Assembly: GCA_021229015.1 (NCBI GenBank) | Contig: CM037791.1 | Span: 52,552,808 to 52,616,807, forward strand | Direction of reading: 5' to 3' | DNA from: Solen grandis | Lineage: Eukaryota > Mollusca > Bivalvia > Adapedonta > Solenidae | DNA length: 64,000 nt | Shown: positions 1 through 12,400 of the stretch, piece after piece | How positions within the stretch are numbered: the first letter of the stretch is position 1 | Layout: each line of letters opens with the position of its first letter | Translations under genes and position numbers: made by a program | The notes under the pieces: generated by a model | What the model was told of the DNA's origin: nothing | Databases searched by the model: none | Seen by the model: only the letters and a program-made list of their open reading frames with translations

Positions 1-330
1 ATCCATAATTCCATGAGATAAACAGTGCCTGTGGTCTAAATTTAAGTAAACAAACCTTTTGGCCAAAGCAATAATCGAACTTGGTCGAAAGAATATGGCT
101 ATAAACATTGTTCTAAAGTTTGAAGATGATTACTTCAGAAATGAAGATGCTAGAGTGCAAATAAAGTGAAATATGACATTTTTTTTATCAAAAGGAGCGT
201 AACTCCTGACCTAATAGGCTGATATCAGCCATAATCAAACTGCCAAGAGATTATGGTATAAACATTGTCATAAAGTTTGAAAATGATTGCTTTAAGGTCA
301 ACTACAAAGATTTCATTTTCATTATTATCT
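1..330 (+). repeat. Satellite units of the 162-bp type, window edge
   Basis: Two diverged units with AAAGTTTGAAGATGATT and GAAATGAAGATGCTAGAG, the same core as the array at 24547-25353. The 5' side is cut by the window. Confidence 0.75.
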
Positions 331-1617
331 GTTAGACTATTTTAGTGAAGACCTTCAGTACAAAAAATATGTTAAAATTATTTGTAATTGTATGAAATGG
401 GCTATTGAAAGTTGCAAAAATGACCCAGGTGAGAAAAGTTTGACTGACTTCTCTCCCTTTGCTATGACGTCATCAATAGACAAAACTCTCCCAGCACTAT
501 ATATCTTATTGAACAATTACTGTATTAATGAACAAAGATATATTCTTCATTCTTACTTTATAAAACTGTTTGCTTTTTGTACTGTAATAATGGGGGGGGG
601 GGGGACATAATGAAAAAAAATGTCATATCAGGATAAATTCTAAAAGCAATATTTGATAATTTTGACATAAAGGTCCTGAATATGAGTAACGTTAATAAAT
701 GTTTTGCATACCTTCATATCAAAATCCCTCTAATTTTCCATTAAAATCCTGTATCTGCGCTGGGTTTCCATATATGTTTCTAAATTAGTAAAATCCCTAA
801 TATATCTACTGATAAGAATTAACTTTTTGGTTTGGTATGATTATGTAATTTCCTGTTTGGGGTCAATCAGGGGGTAATAAAAGAGTTACCGGGTTAATTG
901 ATCTGGGTGTGTGTGTCGGAGAGATGCCTGGATATGACATATTGTCAAGCCAATCACTTTGAGATGTGAACAGACAGTCGGGTTCTTATATGGTGAAACA
1001 TTGTCAATAAGTTAATAATGACACAGATTAAGTCATAATTAACGCGTTTAAGATCCGCAAGTTTCATTCAAGATAATGAAAAGGGAATTATTAGTGCAAA
1101 TATATAAGATATAGGTTGGTTCTGTTGTTCCATTATTATTCAAATCAAATCGATTTTATAAGTTATGTCTTTGTAGGGTATAGAAAAAAAGGAAATGTGA
1201 TTCTGATTATCTGAAAATGAAAGAAAGGTTAGTACTACAAATTCATATTTTTATTTTTTCCATTGTTTCAATGGGAAAAAATTATGGTTTATTTGCTTCC
1301 TTTTCGTAATGTGAATGACAAACAAGCATCAGTTAATAAATGTTCGAGAAGAAGAGATTTAAAATAAAATTACCATGGTTGCACTACTAACACCAAAGTA
1401 TAGGAATACGTCAAGTCATAGTGGTGAAACATATTCAAATTATGAAAATTTTAACTTCTATTCACTTGAAAACTTCTGTTTATCTCTAAATTTAACTTTT
1501 TATTTCACAGTCATCCTGATTTGCGTAATCACAAATATATCATTTATTTTTGTCAAATTTGCTGATTAATTTCACAGAAACAACTTGATAAAACCTTTAA
1601 CTTTATACTAGACCAAA
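331..1617. other. No gene seen; AT-rich spacer
   Basis: Short ORFs only, no splice-supported exon. A 12-base G run lies at 592-603. Nothing else supported. Confidence 0.6.
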
Positions 1618-2545
1618 AACAACTAGAGCTATCACTGAAGGTGATTAATACCCCCGCAAAATACTTTAATGCAGGAGAAGCCAGACTTCAGGCAGAGCAT
1701 AGATAAGAACCTGTATACATAGTATATTGGTTGTGATAGTAATAAGTAAGTAAAGTTTTTATTTAAAGTTGATAGAAAGTCAATAATGGTTGTTTGTCAC
1801 AGTAGTTTAAAAATATAAGGTTACAGTTCTTGGACACTGCACTTCTCCTAGTCGCCATCTGTTTACATTTTAAGTTTCAAGTATATACCATGTATAATAT
1901 TCGAGTTATGTTCAGGACAAGAAAAACAAGGAAAAGTAACAAAGGGAAATAACTCTGTAATTACTCTAGTTAGAGTTATGGTTCTTGTGCACTGCAGGAA
2001 AAGTAACAAAGGGCAATAACTCTGTAATTACTCTAGATAGAGTTATGGTTCTTGTGCACTGCACTTTCTCTCATTGTGCTTGACCATTGTATGAAATTGT
2101 TTTGAAATCCAATCAGTACTTTACAAGTTATACTCTGGACAAGGAAAAAATACAAAGGGCAATAACTCTGTAATTACTCTAGATAGTTATGGTTCTTGTG
2201 CACTGCACTTCCTCATATTGTGGTTGACCATTGTATGAAATTGTTTTGAAATCCAACTTGTACTTTTCAAGTTATGCTCCGGACAAGGAAAAGTAACAAA
2301 GGGCAATAACTCTGTAATAAGTCAAGATGGAGTTATGGTTCTTGTGCACTGCACTTCCTCTCCATGTGCTTGATCATTGCATGAAGTTGTATTGAATTCC
2401 AACTTGTGGTTTTCAAATTATGCTCCGGACAAGGAAAATGCAACGGACTGCTGGACCGACCGAGCCGACCGACCAACTGACCGACCGACCACCGGGTGAC
2501 TCCTATATACCCCCCAAACTTTGTTTCGGGGGTATAAATATGACA
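1618..2545 (+). repeat. Dispersed repeat with about 145-bp tandem core and hairpin end
   Basis: Head ACTAGAGCTATCACTGAAGG at about 1622. Four core units start near 1914, 1990, 2136 and 2281 (GGACAAGGAAAAGTAAC, GGGCAATAACTCTG). Then a CCGACCGACC-rich stretch and a closing palindrome TATACCCCCC...GGGGGTATA at about 2505-2537. A related closing module (ACTCCTTTATACC) occurs at about 14355-14397. Confidence 0.75.
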
Positions 2546-2825
2546 TGTTTGATAAAAATGTTTTAAATATGATCAATGTTTACATACATTTAATTATATG
2601 AAATTAAGAAGACAAATGACACTTGGTCTATCGATGTCGTCATATAAGGCGTCACAAGACCCTAAAATGTAAATACTGCACTGCAGCTAACAAAATCAGC
2701 ATTTCACATACTTTTAGAGATTTTTTTTCACAAAAAATTTTTTTGTTTTGTTCTTGGTTTCCCTTATGTAAATGAACTAAAAAAGGAAAGGTTTTAGAAA
2801 AAGTGAAATTTTCTTTGTGGTTTAC

Positions 2826-3600
2826 CTTTAAGAAATGAAGTTGCTAGAGCGCAAACAAACTGAAAATTGGCATTTTTTTTTAATATTAAAAGGGACATAA
2901 CTCCTGACCTAATAGGCCAATATCAGCCATAATCAAACATGGCCAAGAGATTATGGTAATAAACATTGTCATAAAGTTTGAAGGTGATTGCTTAAGAAAT
3001 GAAGATGCTAGAGTGCAAACAAACTGAAAATTGGCATTTTTTAATATTAAAAGGGACATAACTTGGCAAAGAGATTATAGTAATAAACATTGCCATAAAG
3101 TTTGAAGATGATTGCTTTAGAAATGATGACTCTAGAGTGCAAACAAAGTGAAATCTGACTTTTTTTTTAAAGGGGCTAACTCCTGACCTAATAAGCCGAT
3201 AACTTGGCCAAATTATTATGGTAATAAACATTGCCATAAAGTTTGAAGATGATTGCTTAACCCTTTCCCTCATATGGACTCATTTTGACGCACTCAGTAG
3301 GTACCACATAAAGCCTGATCTGCAGAAAACCACAGTTAAACCTTACCAAATTTAATTATAAAGTCCTCATTTCCAGACCACTGAGGAGCAGCAAACAGAA
3401 TAAAACCTGATCAGCCTGCGAGTTACTCGCAGGCTGATCTGGTTTTATGTTGTTCGCATAGGTCTTTTCATGGTTTCCTCTATGAGGGAAAGGGTTAAGA
3501 AATGAAGATGCTAGAGTGCAAACAAACTAACTGTGGACAACTGACGGACAGATGGACAACGGACGGACATTCATTGATCAGATGTGCTCAGATGAGCTAA
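2826..3600 (+). repeat. Satellite units (162-bp type) interrupted by MITE copy 1
   Basis: Repeated TAATAGGCCAATATCAGCC and GAAGATGCTAGAGTGCAAAC units, ending in GATGTGCTCAGATGAGCTAAAAAG, the family's closing motif. Confidence 0.8.
3257..3498 (+). mobile_element. TTAA-flanked MITE, copy 1 (piggyBac-like)
   Basis: 242 bp including the TTAA at each side. Terminal inverted repeat CCCTTTCCCTCATA. The centre folds into a hairpin around CAGCCTGCGAG/CTCGCAGGCTG flanked by ATAAAACC/GGTTTTAT arms. It is inserted in the TTAA of a satellite unit (GATTGC-TTAA-GAAATGAAG); the same site without the element is at 2986-3003. Confidence 0.9.
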
Positions 3601-3739
3601 AAAGCTACTGGACTAAAGTTTATCAATCTTGGCCAAGTTAAGTATACTCCTGCTTGTACTGGACAAGTGGGCCTGTCTGGAGTTCTGGCTCTTTAATTAA
3701 CAAACAAAAGAAAACTGCCAGATTTCATTCTATTTATAT

Positions 3740-3771
<32 letters not shown>

Positions 3772-4417
3772 TTTAAAGTTTGTCTTCTATTTCCTTGAAA
3801 GGACTTTTTCTTATTGCTGCTCTCCAAACTTTCCTATCCATTGCATCGATATGACGGGCTAGATCTTCTACGCTCTAGCATCTTCATTTCTGACAGTAGG
3901 TAGTCTCTAAGACATTAGAAATGAACAGTGTTAAGTTACATTCATTTATTGTGAAAACAAAAACTCCATAATAATCTAACAAAACACCATTCTTTCAAGT
4001 AAATATATTTGCAGTCTCTCTCTCTGATACTTAATGATGCAAGATCAGCTTAGCCAGTTTTTGACCCTTTCTCCAGATTTTTTTTTAAGAGTAGTTGACC
4101 AGCAGACACACAAAGTGCAGGCAGTCGAAATGACACTTTTCATTTTGTCTAAAGTCACAGGTGCACAACAATTGCGCCATTTTTCGTGGGAAGCAGACGA
4201 CAGAGTGAGGCAAATAATATAATACGAGTCACAACCTTGCATCCTCTGCAGCCTCTGAAAGTTGAGTGTGCAAATTTTCACATCTAAATTGCATGTCATT
4301 ACTTATCAATTTGTCCTCATTCATTTCCCATGTCACTGCACAGTTTGTGCCACAATATTTTTTCTCTTCTAATGATCTGTTCACTAGTCTGTAATATTGA
4401 TCCCACACAATGAATCT
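3601..4417. other. No supported gene; (TCA)n at 3741-3769
   Basis: A TCA microsatellite of nine or ten units and otherwise unique AT-rich sequence. Overlapping short ORFs on both strands at 4034-4299 lack splice or family evidence. Confidence 0.6.
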
Positions 4418-4772
4418 CAGATCAAGGTCAGCATGCTAGTTATTATCTAGACAATGGTCAGCATCTAGACCATGGTCAGCAAGCTAGTTATTATCTAGAC
4501 CATAGCCAGAATGCAAATTATTATCTACACCATGGTCAGCATTTAGACCATGGTCAGAATGCAAGTTATTATCTAGACCATGGTCAGCATTCAAGTTATT
4601 ATCTAGACCATGGTCAGCATGTAAGTTATGATCTAGACCATGGTCTGAATGCAAGTTATTATCTATGCCATGGTCAGCATCTAGACCATGGCCAGCATCT
4701 AGACCATGGTCAGCATGTAAGTTATGATCTAACCATGGTCTGAATGCAAGTTATTATCTAAACCATGGTCAG
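4418..4772. repeat. Minisatellite of CATGGTCAGCAT-type units
   Basis: Irregular tandem array built from ATCTAGACCATGGTCAGCAT and GCAAGTTATT modules of about 17-50 bp, around ten repeats. Confidence 0.9.
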
Positions 4773-7199
4773 CATTTGTTATTGACAGACTGTTCAGATT
4801 TTATAGAATCTGCTACATACTTCTCATCATTAAAAGTGAAGAAATCTCCTACCTAATTTAAAGGAAGTTGCCTGCAACTGCTTTATCTCAAGTACTAGTG
4901 ACATATTGAGTGAAATAACGGAAAGGTATCCATATAAATTTCATTTTGATTGTGAAGTCTTGTGACTCTGGCTCAATTAATTTTTAATTTATGATGATGG
5001 ATCTTACATCTTCTGTAAATGATCATCACAAAGAACCAAACTAATACGCTGTATATCACAGAAAAAGCCTGCCTTAAAGTCAACTAACATCACTTCACAA
5101 AATACTATTCAATTTGGGAGAAACGTTGTTATCTGTCTCCTATCAGAGTATAAACAACACAACAAAAGTGGAGATAGGTATCATACTCAGGACCAAGAAG
5201 TCCCCCTCTTTGATCCAAAATCTTCAAACACAACACCAGGGTTGTGATGTCGACCAACCAAACAAAGAAGTGATATATGGAGATTCTATTTGATTTAATT
5301 AAGTGGTTCCAGATCTTTTACATTTTAAATCATGCAAGATTGTGACACAGAAAAATGCTAACGAGGAAGAACCCTGATGGATCTTTATGAAAATTTATCA
5401 GCCAAAGTTTTGTCAAAGCTTGTCTCTGTAATGTTAAATGATAATATTGTTAAACCCTTACAATACTGTGGGCACTTGTGACTGCCTTTGCGACCAGTGG
5501 ATACCAAGATCAGTCTGCATATCTGCACAGTCTGATCATGGTCTGCACTGTTTGCTATTCAGTTAATACATTTTCAGCAAGTACCCCATAAACAACTAAT
5601 GGTACAGTCCAAAATGAAGAAAGGACACACATCCAATTAAGAAATTTAGCATTGTTAGGGTTAACAATAATGCTGTTGTAATAGTATACAGTGGAGTCTA
5701 CACTATATATAAGTTGGAACATGCACACCTCACTTAGTGTGAGAAATAGTAAACAAAAAGCAGTTTTAATGTGCTGATGAAAAATTCTACACAATTTTGA
5801 TATCATTTTTAACAACCTACCAAAAACATCATTCTATAAACTAGTCATGTTACAAAATACATTCTCTTCTTATGACATAAATAAATTTTAAATTAACTAA
5901 TATTGTTATGATGTTTGAAGTAATTATTAGATGCATATACATCACTTATTCATATCACTGATATCACTAATTAACATCATAAAAGTAACATCACACATTG
6001 ACAATTCAATCAATGACAAGACATTCTGGCAAGCTTCAAAACTTCCAACAACATTTAGCACTGCTTAGTAAGATCAGAGAAGTAGCATATTTTTCAAATC
6101 CCCCACCCCTCTGGCTTCATATTTCCCATATATACAAACATCCCTTCATCAGATCCTAATTTCAACAACCTTCCCTTCTTCTCACTGGTCACCAAACAAT
6201 AAAACATCAACAGCTGGGTACTGCTCTTAATTATCAAAACTTTGGTATACCTTCATTATATTTTTGTCCCCATAAGAAAGGTGTGGGGAGGAGGGGGTGG
6301 CTTATCAGCAGGAAGGGACATTTGATAGAAAGTCTACTGTGTTTACTTTCACTAACATCTACATGAAATGCAAACAAAACATAAACCCTGGCAGGAGTTG
6401 TTCAACGATGCAAGCCTGGTCGCCTGATGGAGCAGATCCAGGAATGTTCAACCTGATAACATGCCAATCTGTACATGTCTGTATACATGTGTATCATACA
6501 GGGGACACTGGTGTGCATGAGGAGCGCTCTGTCAACCTACTGATCTAGAGTCAGTCTGGGTACAATGATTTCGATTGGCAATCGGTAATTAATGAAAATC
6601 CCAAGATTGTATCATCAGATCCAGATGTCTTAAAATTATTCATTTTTCAACAATAACTAAAATATTCCCCTTACCCCTGGCCAAATCTTTTTTTTTTTTA
6701 AACATTTCTGTTGTTAAATTTATAAATGAAAACCCTGCAATTTCAGGATTTGATTTTTTTAGCCTATATTACGTTTTACCAAAGGCAATACCAGGGTATT
6801 ACAAATTTGACAACATAAAACCTGATCATACAGCCTGTTATTTTCAAAGTTTGCATCTTTTTTCCAATTAAATGAATATACATACAAACTGAATTCTTGT
6901 GAAATTATAAAGTTATGATATTTTTTTTCTTAAATAAACATGTGTAATGTTTATTTAATGTTATCAGAATGAACAAATAAATAGATTGTGATTTCTTTGT
7001 TCCTTAAAGAAAATAGATCTGCATAAAAATACAAACACAAAACACTCCTCAATTAAAAAAAATAGGTAAAAAGATAGAAACTGAAACTCATTAAGAGCTG
7101 GTCAGACTGAGAAAGTTTGTTCAGACTGATCGAGCTTAACAACAGTCCACCATTTATGTGGGTAATACTGAGTACACGGGACTGTACTGTAAACCACCA
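4773..7199. other. No supported gene
   Basis: Unique AT-rich sequence, possibly the 3' flank or UTR of the minus-strand gene upstream. The plus-strand frame at 6297-6548 has no recognisable motif. Confidence 0.55.
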
Positions 7200-7440
7200 T
7201 TAACCCTTTCCCTCATAGAGGAAACCATAAAAAGACCTATGCGAACAACATAAAACCAGAAAACTCCAGAGTAACTCGCAGGCTGATCAGGTTTTATGCT
7301 GTTCGCTGCTCCTCAGTGGTCTGGAAATGAGGACTTTATAATTAAATTTGGTAAGAATTAACTGTGGTTTTCTGCAGATCAGGCTTTATGTGGTACCTAC
7401 TGAGTGCGTCAAAATGAGTCTATATGAGGGAAAGGGTTAA
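7200..7440 (-). mobile_element. TTAA-flanked MITE, copy 2
   Basis: Reverse orientation to copy 1, full length with both TTAA ends and the CCCTTTCCCTCATA terminal repeat. The central hairpin has substitutions in one arm. Confidence 0.9.
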
Positions 7441-9176
7441 GCTGCCAAACACATTCAGCCGGCATTGTCCAGGACAGATTGCTCTATGATATGACTTAAA
7501 ATCTTACTGAAATCTGCTAATTAAGAGAAAATGTAAGGACTAACATCTTACACTGGAAATACACAAGTTCTCGATCATTTATTTAAGTCAATTGAGATGA
7601 TTTTTTCTCATGATCCCATAGTGAGAGAATCTACTTCAGGCTGTAGGAAAAATCAATCAAAATATTTCATCAATAGAAAAATTTAAGAACAAAAAAAAAT
7701 CAATTAAAAAATTCCATGATATAAAGGCTCTCCCTCACATGCTGCTTTGTTGTTTTAGTCTTCTTTTATATCATTTATATATCATATATATATATCATCT
7801 TCAGTGAAATTAAAAACAATGCATATTTAAACACTACTATTAAAGAGAAGTGCATAATATTTCTACTAATAAAAACACAATATCTAAATCCCTTACCGAT
7901 ATTTTCCAGAGTTTTCACCTTATTTTATCCAAACCGTACATTACAAAGATTTCAATAAATACACATTACATCTATTCAGTCCATTACAATGAACTTCCTG
8001 TGTCCAACTTCTATACTGCGAGGAGAATTTGTATACAAAGATTACCATATTATAAACTATGCAGTGCTCAAACAAAGAGCGTGAACCACAAATAACTAGG
8101 GCTTGTCGGAAAACCCAGGCCCGACTGTCATAGTCGAGTGAGTACAGTGTCAATGATGTGTGACACAGGGGCTGTTGTATTGTCGGACTGTGAGAGGGTT
8201 GATGTGAGAGTGGTTCTACTGACAGGGTTACGTTATCACACCCAATCTTAGCAATTAACCATACCCGCCTGTAATAGTAACAAAAGACCCGTATTTATTG
8301 TGTGCATACATTTAGCCTATATATAGTGGATAGAGTATTTCTATGGTCAGCCAACAATCTGGGTACAAAATCCTGATAATTCCAGCAATCAGTAAAAGCA
8401 AAATAGAATATCAGGCTAAGATAAAAGCAATGAAATAAAAATATAATATTTATCAAAATAGTGGCTTAGGCTAACATACAGACAATATGTTACAGGGAGG
8501 AAAGGAGGAGAAGGGAGGTGTACTGGGGTTGACCTCATAACTGGAGAAAGGGCTTTAAGGGGTAAAAACTGGGACACAGTGGAGCCCTTATTTTTAATGT
8601 TAAAAATATGTGAGAAGCTAAGCTGGTGACTGGACACAGTACTCATCAGTGTCATCACCCATAACTAATACAAAGATGTCCTAATCCAGGATGCGGATAG
8701 ATATAGAGTAAAATTCATTATTCTTTTTACTTATTAATTTTCTAATGCTAAGGTTTGTTATTATAAATTCTAACCATTTTATTTATATATGGATGCTAAC
8801 TATTTATGATCTTCCTGAAGATATTTTGAAACCGGTAGAAGTAAAATTAAATTACCTGTATATCAAGTTAACCATAGGTTTGTTACTATAAATTTTAACT
8901 GTTTATTTTTACTGTAGCATGGGCCATATATGTATACAATTTCATGAGGTATTGGGTTACTGATGGAGATGAAACACAGAAAAGTTTGTTCTTAATGAAA
9001 ATTACTGTCAGTCTACACGAGTAGGCCAAAGTGTATACTGTAACAGGGATGAGAATCACATGACCTTTGTTTGGATAAAGTAGTGAAATAAAATGGCAAT
9101 AGAGTGTGTTTTCTCCTCAAAATTGCTTAATTTGCTCCATTAAGGTAATTTTTCGATTAATTAAAGAGCCTATGTT
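7441..9176. other. No firm gene; weak minus-strand exon candidate at 7941-8272
   Basis: A good acceptor (TTGTTACTATTACAG, exon from about 8267) opens a minus-strand frame of about 110 codons to a stop at 7941. No motif is recognised, and it could equally be untranslated sequence. Confidence 0.3.
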
Positions 9177-9414
9177 CTAGAGTACTCTACTCCTGGCAGG
9201 TAAGTACCATTTTCGTTGCATCATTTCTTGTAATTTTCTTAAACACCCTGCAGGAAAGTTGCGAATCAACAGACTTTTTCCATCTGAATTCTTGGTAAAG
9301 TAGACGAGATATTGTATTTTGCTCCCTATTTCTTCCTCATTTAGGTCTTTTATTCCTCCTTTTTTTTTAATTAAATATTGTAACAGTTCTGAAATATGTT
9401 TTACGTTATTGTTG
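9177..9414 (-). CDS. Candidate terminal exon of the unrecognised gene
   Basis: Acceptor GATTAAGTTCCTCAG before 9414, then 78 codons to TAG at 9177. It contains NNNVKHISELLQYLIKKK and ends ...LPARSRVL. Rich in Lys, Glu, Ile and Leu, coding-like, and in phase with the exon at 21683. No homology recognised. Confidence 0.4.
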
Positions 9415-12400
9415 CTGAGGAACTTAATCAAATAAGTAAATTTTCAAAAATGGTAAAGTAGACTAGGAAAACCATAGGCTAACATTTTCAGCTATTGCAC
9501 TTCAGTGAAAAACTCTTTGTTATAACAAAGTTTGGAATGTCTTTATTCATTTTTTTTTTTTCATTTTTTTTTTTGAAGTGTAGAAAGTCACATTTCGTAG
9601 TAAAAGAAAATAATATTACTATTAATTTTCCAAATAGTAATTTAATGTACAAAAAATGAAGTAAAGTAAAATAAAAAGGTATAGATTCTAGTCTGTAAAG
9701 GGGAGTCCCTGGGTGTTTCAGACTAAGACTATGTTGTCATGACACCAAGTAAATGCTGTAGACAGCTGGCACATTCATTAATTTTCAGAAAAAGTATGGT
9801 TTTTAAATCATGATTAACACTAATTTTCATGATATATATTGTTTGCTGTATCACAGTAGATGTTTTCTTTTTCTTTTCTTTTTTCTTTTTTTAACTTACA
9901 ATATGATGTAAATGAATCAATTGACAGGTCATGAAGGGTCAAGGTCATATCTTAAACCAAAACAAATACAATTTGTTACAGAAACAAACAATCTTCGTTT
10001 GAAAAGTATTTTGTTTGTATTTCATACTGATGTATGACTCAGTATATTAAGTTATTACCCAATGTATCATTGTTTTACAAATGACAAAATAACTGTTTAA
10101 TATATAGTGCTGTCAAAATTTGAAAAAAATTGTATTTTCTTTACACACGGAGAGACAAAAGAAGAGAAATGTTTACAGTGTAGCTCCTGCTTTGGATATT
10201 AGACCAACATATGTGGTGCGGTCTCTTGTGTGCGTCATTTGTGGGAAACATTTTTGTGAAAAATGTCACCACATGAACCATCTGGACTTTACCCACTTTA
10301 TCGTTGTTTTACAAATGACAAAATAACTGTTCAATATATTGTGCTGTCAAAATTTGAGAAAAAATTGTATTTTCTTTATGTAATACGCACGGAGAGACAA
10401 AAGAGGAGAAATGTCTACAGTGTAGCTCCTGCTTTGGATATTAGAACACCACATGTGGTGCGGTCTCTTGTGTGCGACATTTGTGGGAAACATTTTTGTG
10501 AAAAATGTCACCACAAGGACCATCTGGACTTTCATACTGGTAACAGGACCTGTGTGTGGTTTGCTGGAAGGCCTTCATATTTGGATCTGGGTTGTCCAGA
10601 CTCAAGACCCAAAGTATAATGCAAAAATTAACACTTTTCATGACTTGAAGTGCTTCAGATAAGATCCAGATGGCCAGTTGTCCAAACATGGCTAAAGATT
10701 TTTTCCCCTCCTCATAACAAATTTTGATGAAGCTCAATCTCCATTTCCTAATATTAACATCTAGCTGAAATTGTTACACTTTTTCATTTCTTTTATGCGA
10801 CCATTTGCTATTTATAGGAGACCCATATATGTTTTCAGCATGTTCAAGTTTGGTGACTTATGGTCCACTTGCTGTTTTACATCCACATCTTTTTATGTCC
10901 TACTGTTTTTCAGCGATTATTGGCCGTAATGATTTTAGTTACTTATTTATCATGTGCTCAGGGAAGCAATATTTACACGCACATAATTACTTTTAAGCCA
11001 TTTGTGATACGTCGCAGAAAGGCAAACTTTCTATCATAATGTTTTATTTAATTTAAAGATACTGAGACCAGAAAGCATGTATACATATCATGAGCGAGCT
11101 TCATTACAGCCAACTCTATTCAATAAATGATTTTAAATAAATGTATTTTATTTTTATGCTTTACGAAGCAACTTTTTTATTAAGATGATTCCTACAACAT
11201 GTTTTAACATGTTTACTGTAATACATGTGTGCAATTCAGTAGGTTTTCATTTATTTTTAACCCTTTCCCTCATATAGACTCATTTTAACGCACTCAATAG
11301 GTATCACATAAAGCCTGATCTGCAGAAAACCACAGTTAAACCTTACCAAATTTAATTATAAAGTCCTCATTTCCAGACCACTGAGGAGCAGCGAACAGCA
11401 TAAAACCTGATCAGCCTGCGAGTTACTCGCAGGCTGAGCTGGTTTTATGCTGTTCGCATAGGTCTTTTCATGGTGTCCTCTATGAGGGAAAGGGTTAAAG
11501 AGGAACTATTAACGCAAAACAATACTACCCTAATTAGTGCATGTTATCATTTTCTAAAATAACAAAGAATATGTTATTTCATTTTTGTAACTTTAATTCT
11601 ATATCAAATAAAATGTCTGTTGCATTTTAAGTAGACCACACATTATGTTTGTAAGCCCCATCCGTTTTGTTGGGAGCATTATCCAGTAATTGCATCTAGC
11701 CCTTTCCCATCTCACTCATGACCACGTTCAGTTTTGCTGATACGTATTCATACTTCTTTCTCTAATAGTCCGGCAAGTCAAATGAATGATATCTGTTCCG
11801 AAAGAAAATTCAGTAATATATCATTATATAAAGTTGTTCATGAAAAAATCCTACATGCAAATTTAGTCGTATCAAAAAGAGAAAGAAACAAGGGGGCCAA
11901 GATGGCCTTAACTTGCTCACCTGAATTTGGTTTGTTGAAGAAAGGCCGGAACCATGAGAAGATACTATATGCCAAATATCAAATCTGTAGGTGTGTATGT
12001 TTCTGAGAAAAACACATTTCTGGATGCCATGGCAACCAAAGTTCTTCATGAAATTCAATAAAAATTAGGAATTAACCTCAGCCCCTAACATAAGTATCAT
12101 TTTAGTGAAATTTTGGGAATATCCCTGGAGTGGTTTCGGAAGAGAAAATTTTTCAAGAATTCCCTATATAGTTCTATACAAAAGTCCGGGATTGGTCCTG
12201 GGCGTGACCCACTGTGACACAAATTTTGCAATGATGTTGAGGCACCATGCGCTGATGCTATGTACCAAATATCAAATCTGTAGGTCTATATATTTCTGAG
12301 AAAAAGCATTTTAAAGATTATCTCTTCTTCTTGCCATGGCAACCAGTTTTTCATGGAATTACAAAAAAAAATTAGGAATTTGCATTGGGCTATCATAAGT

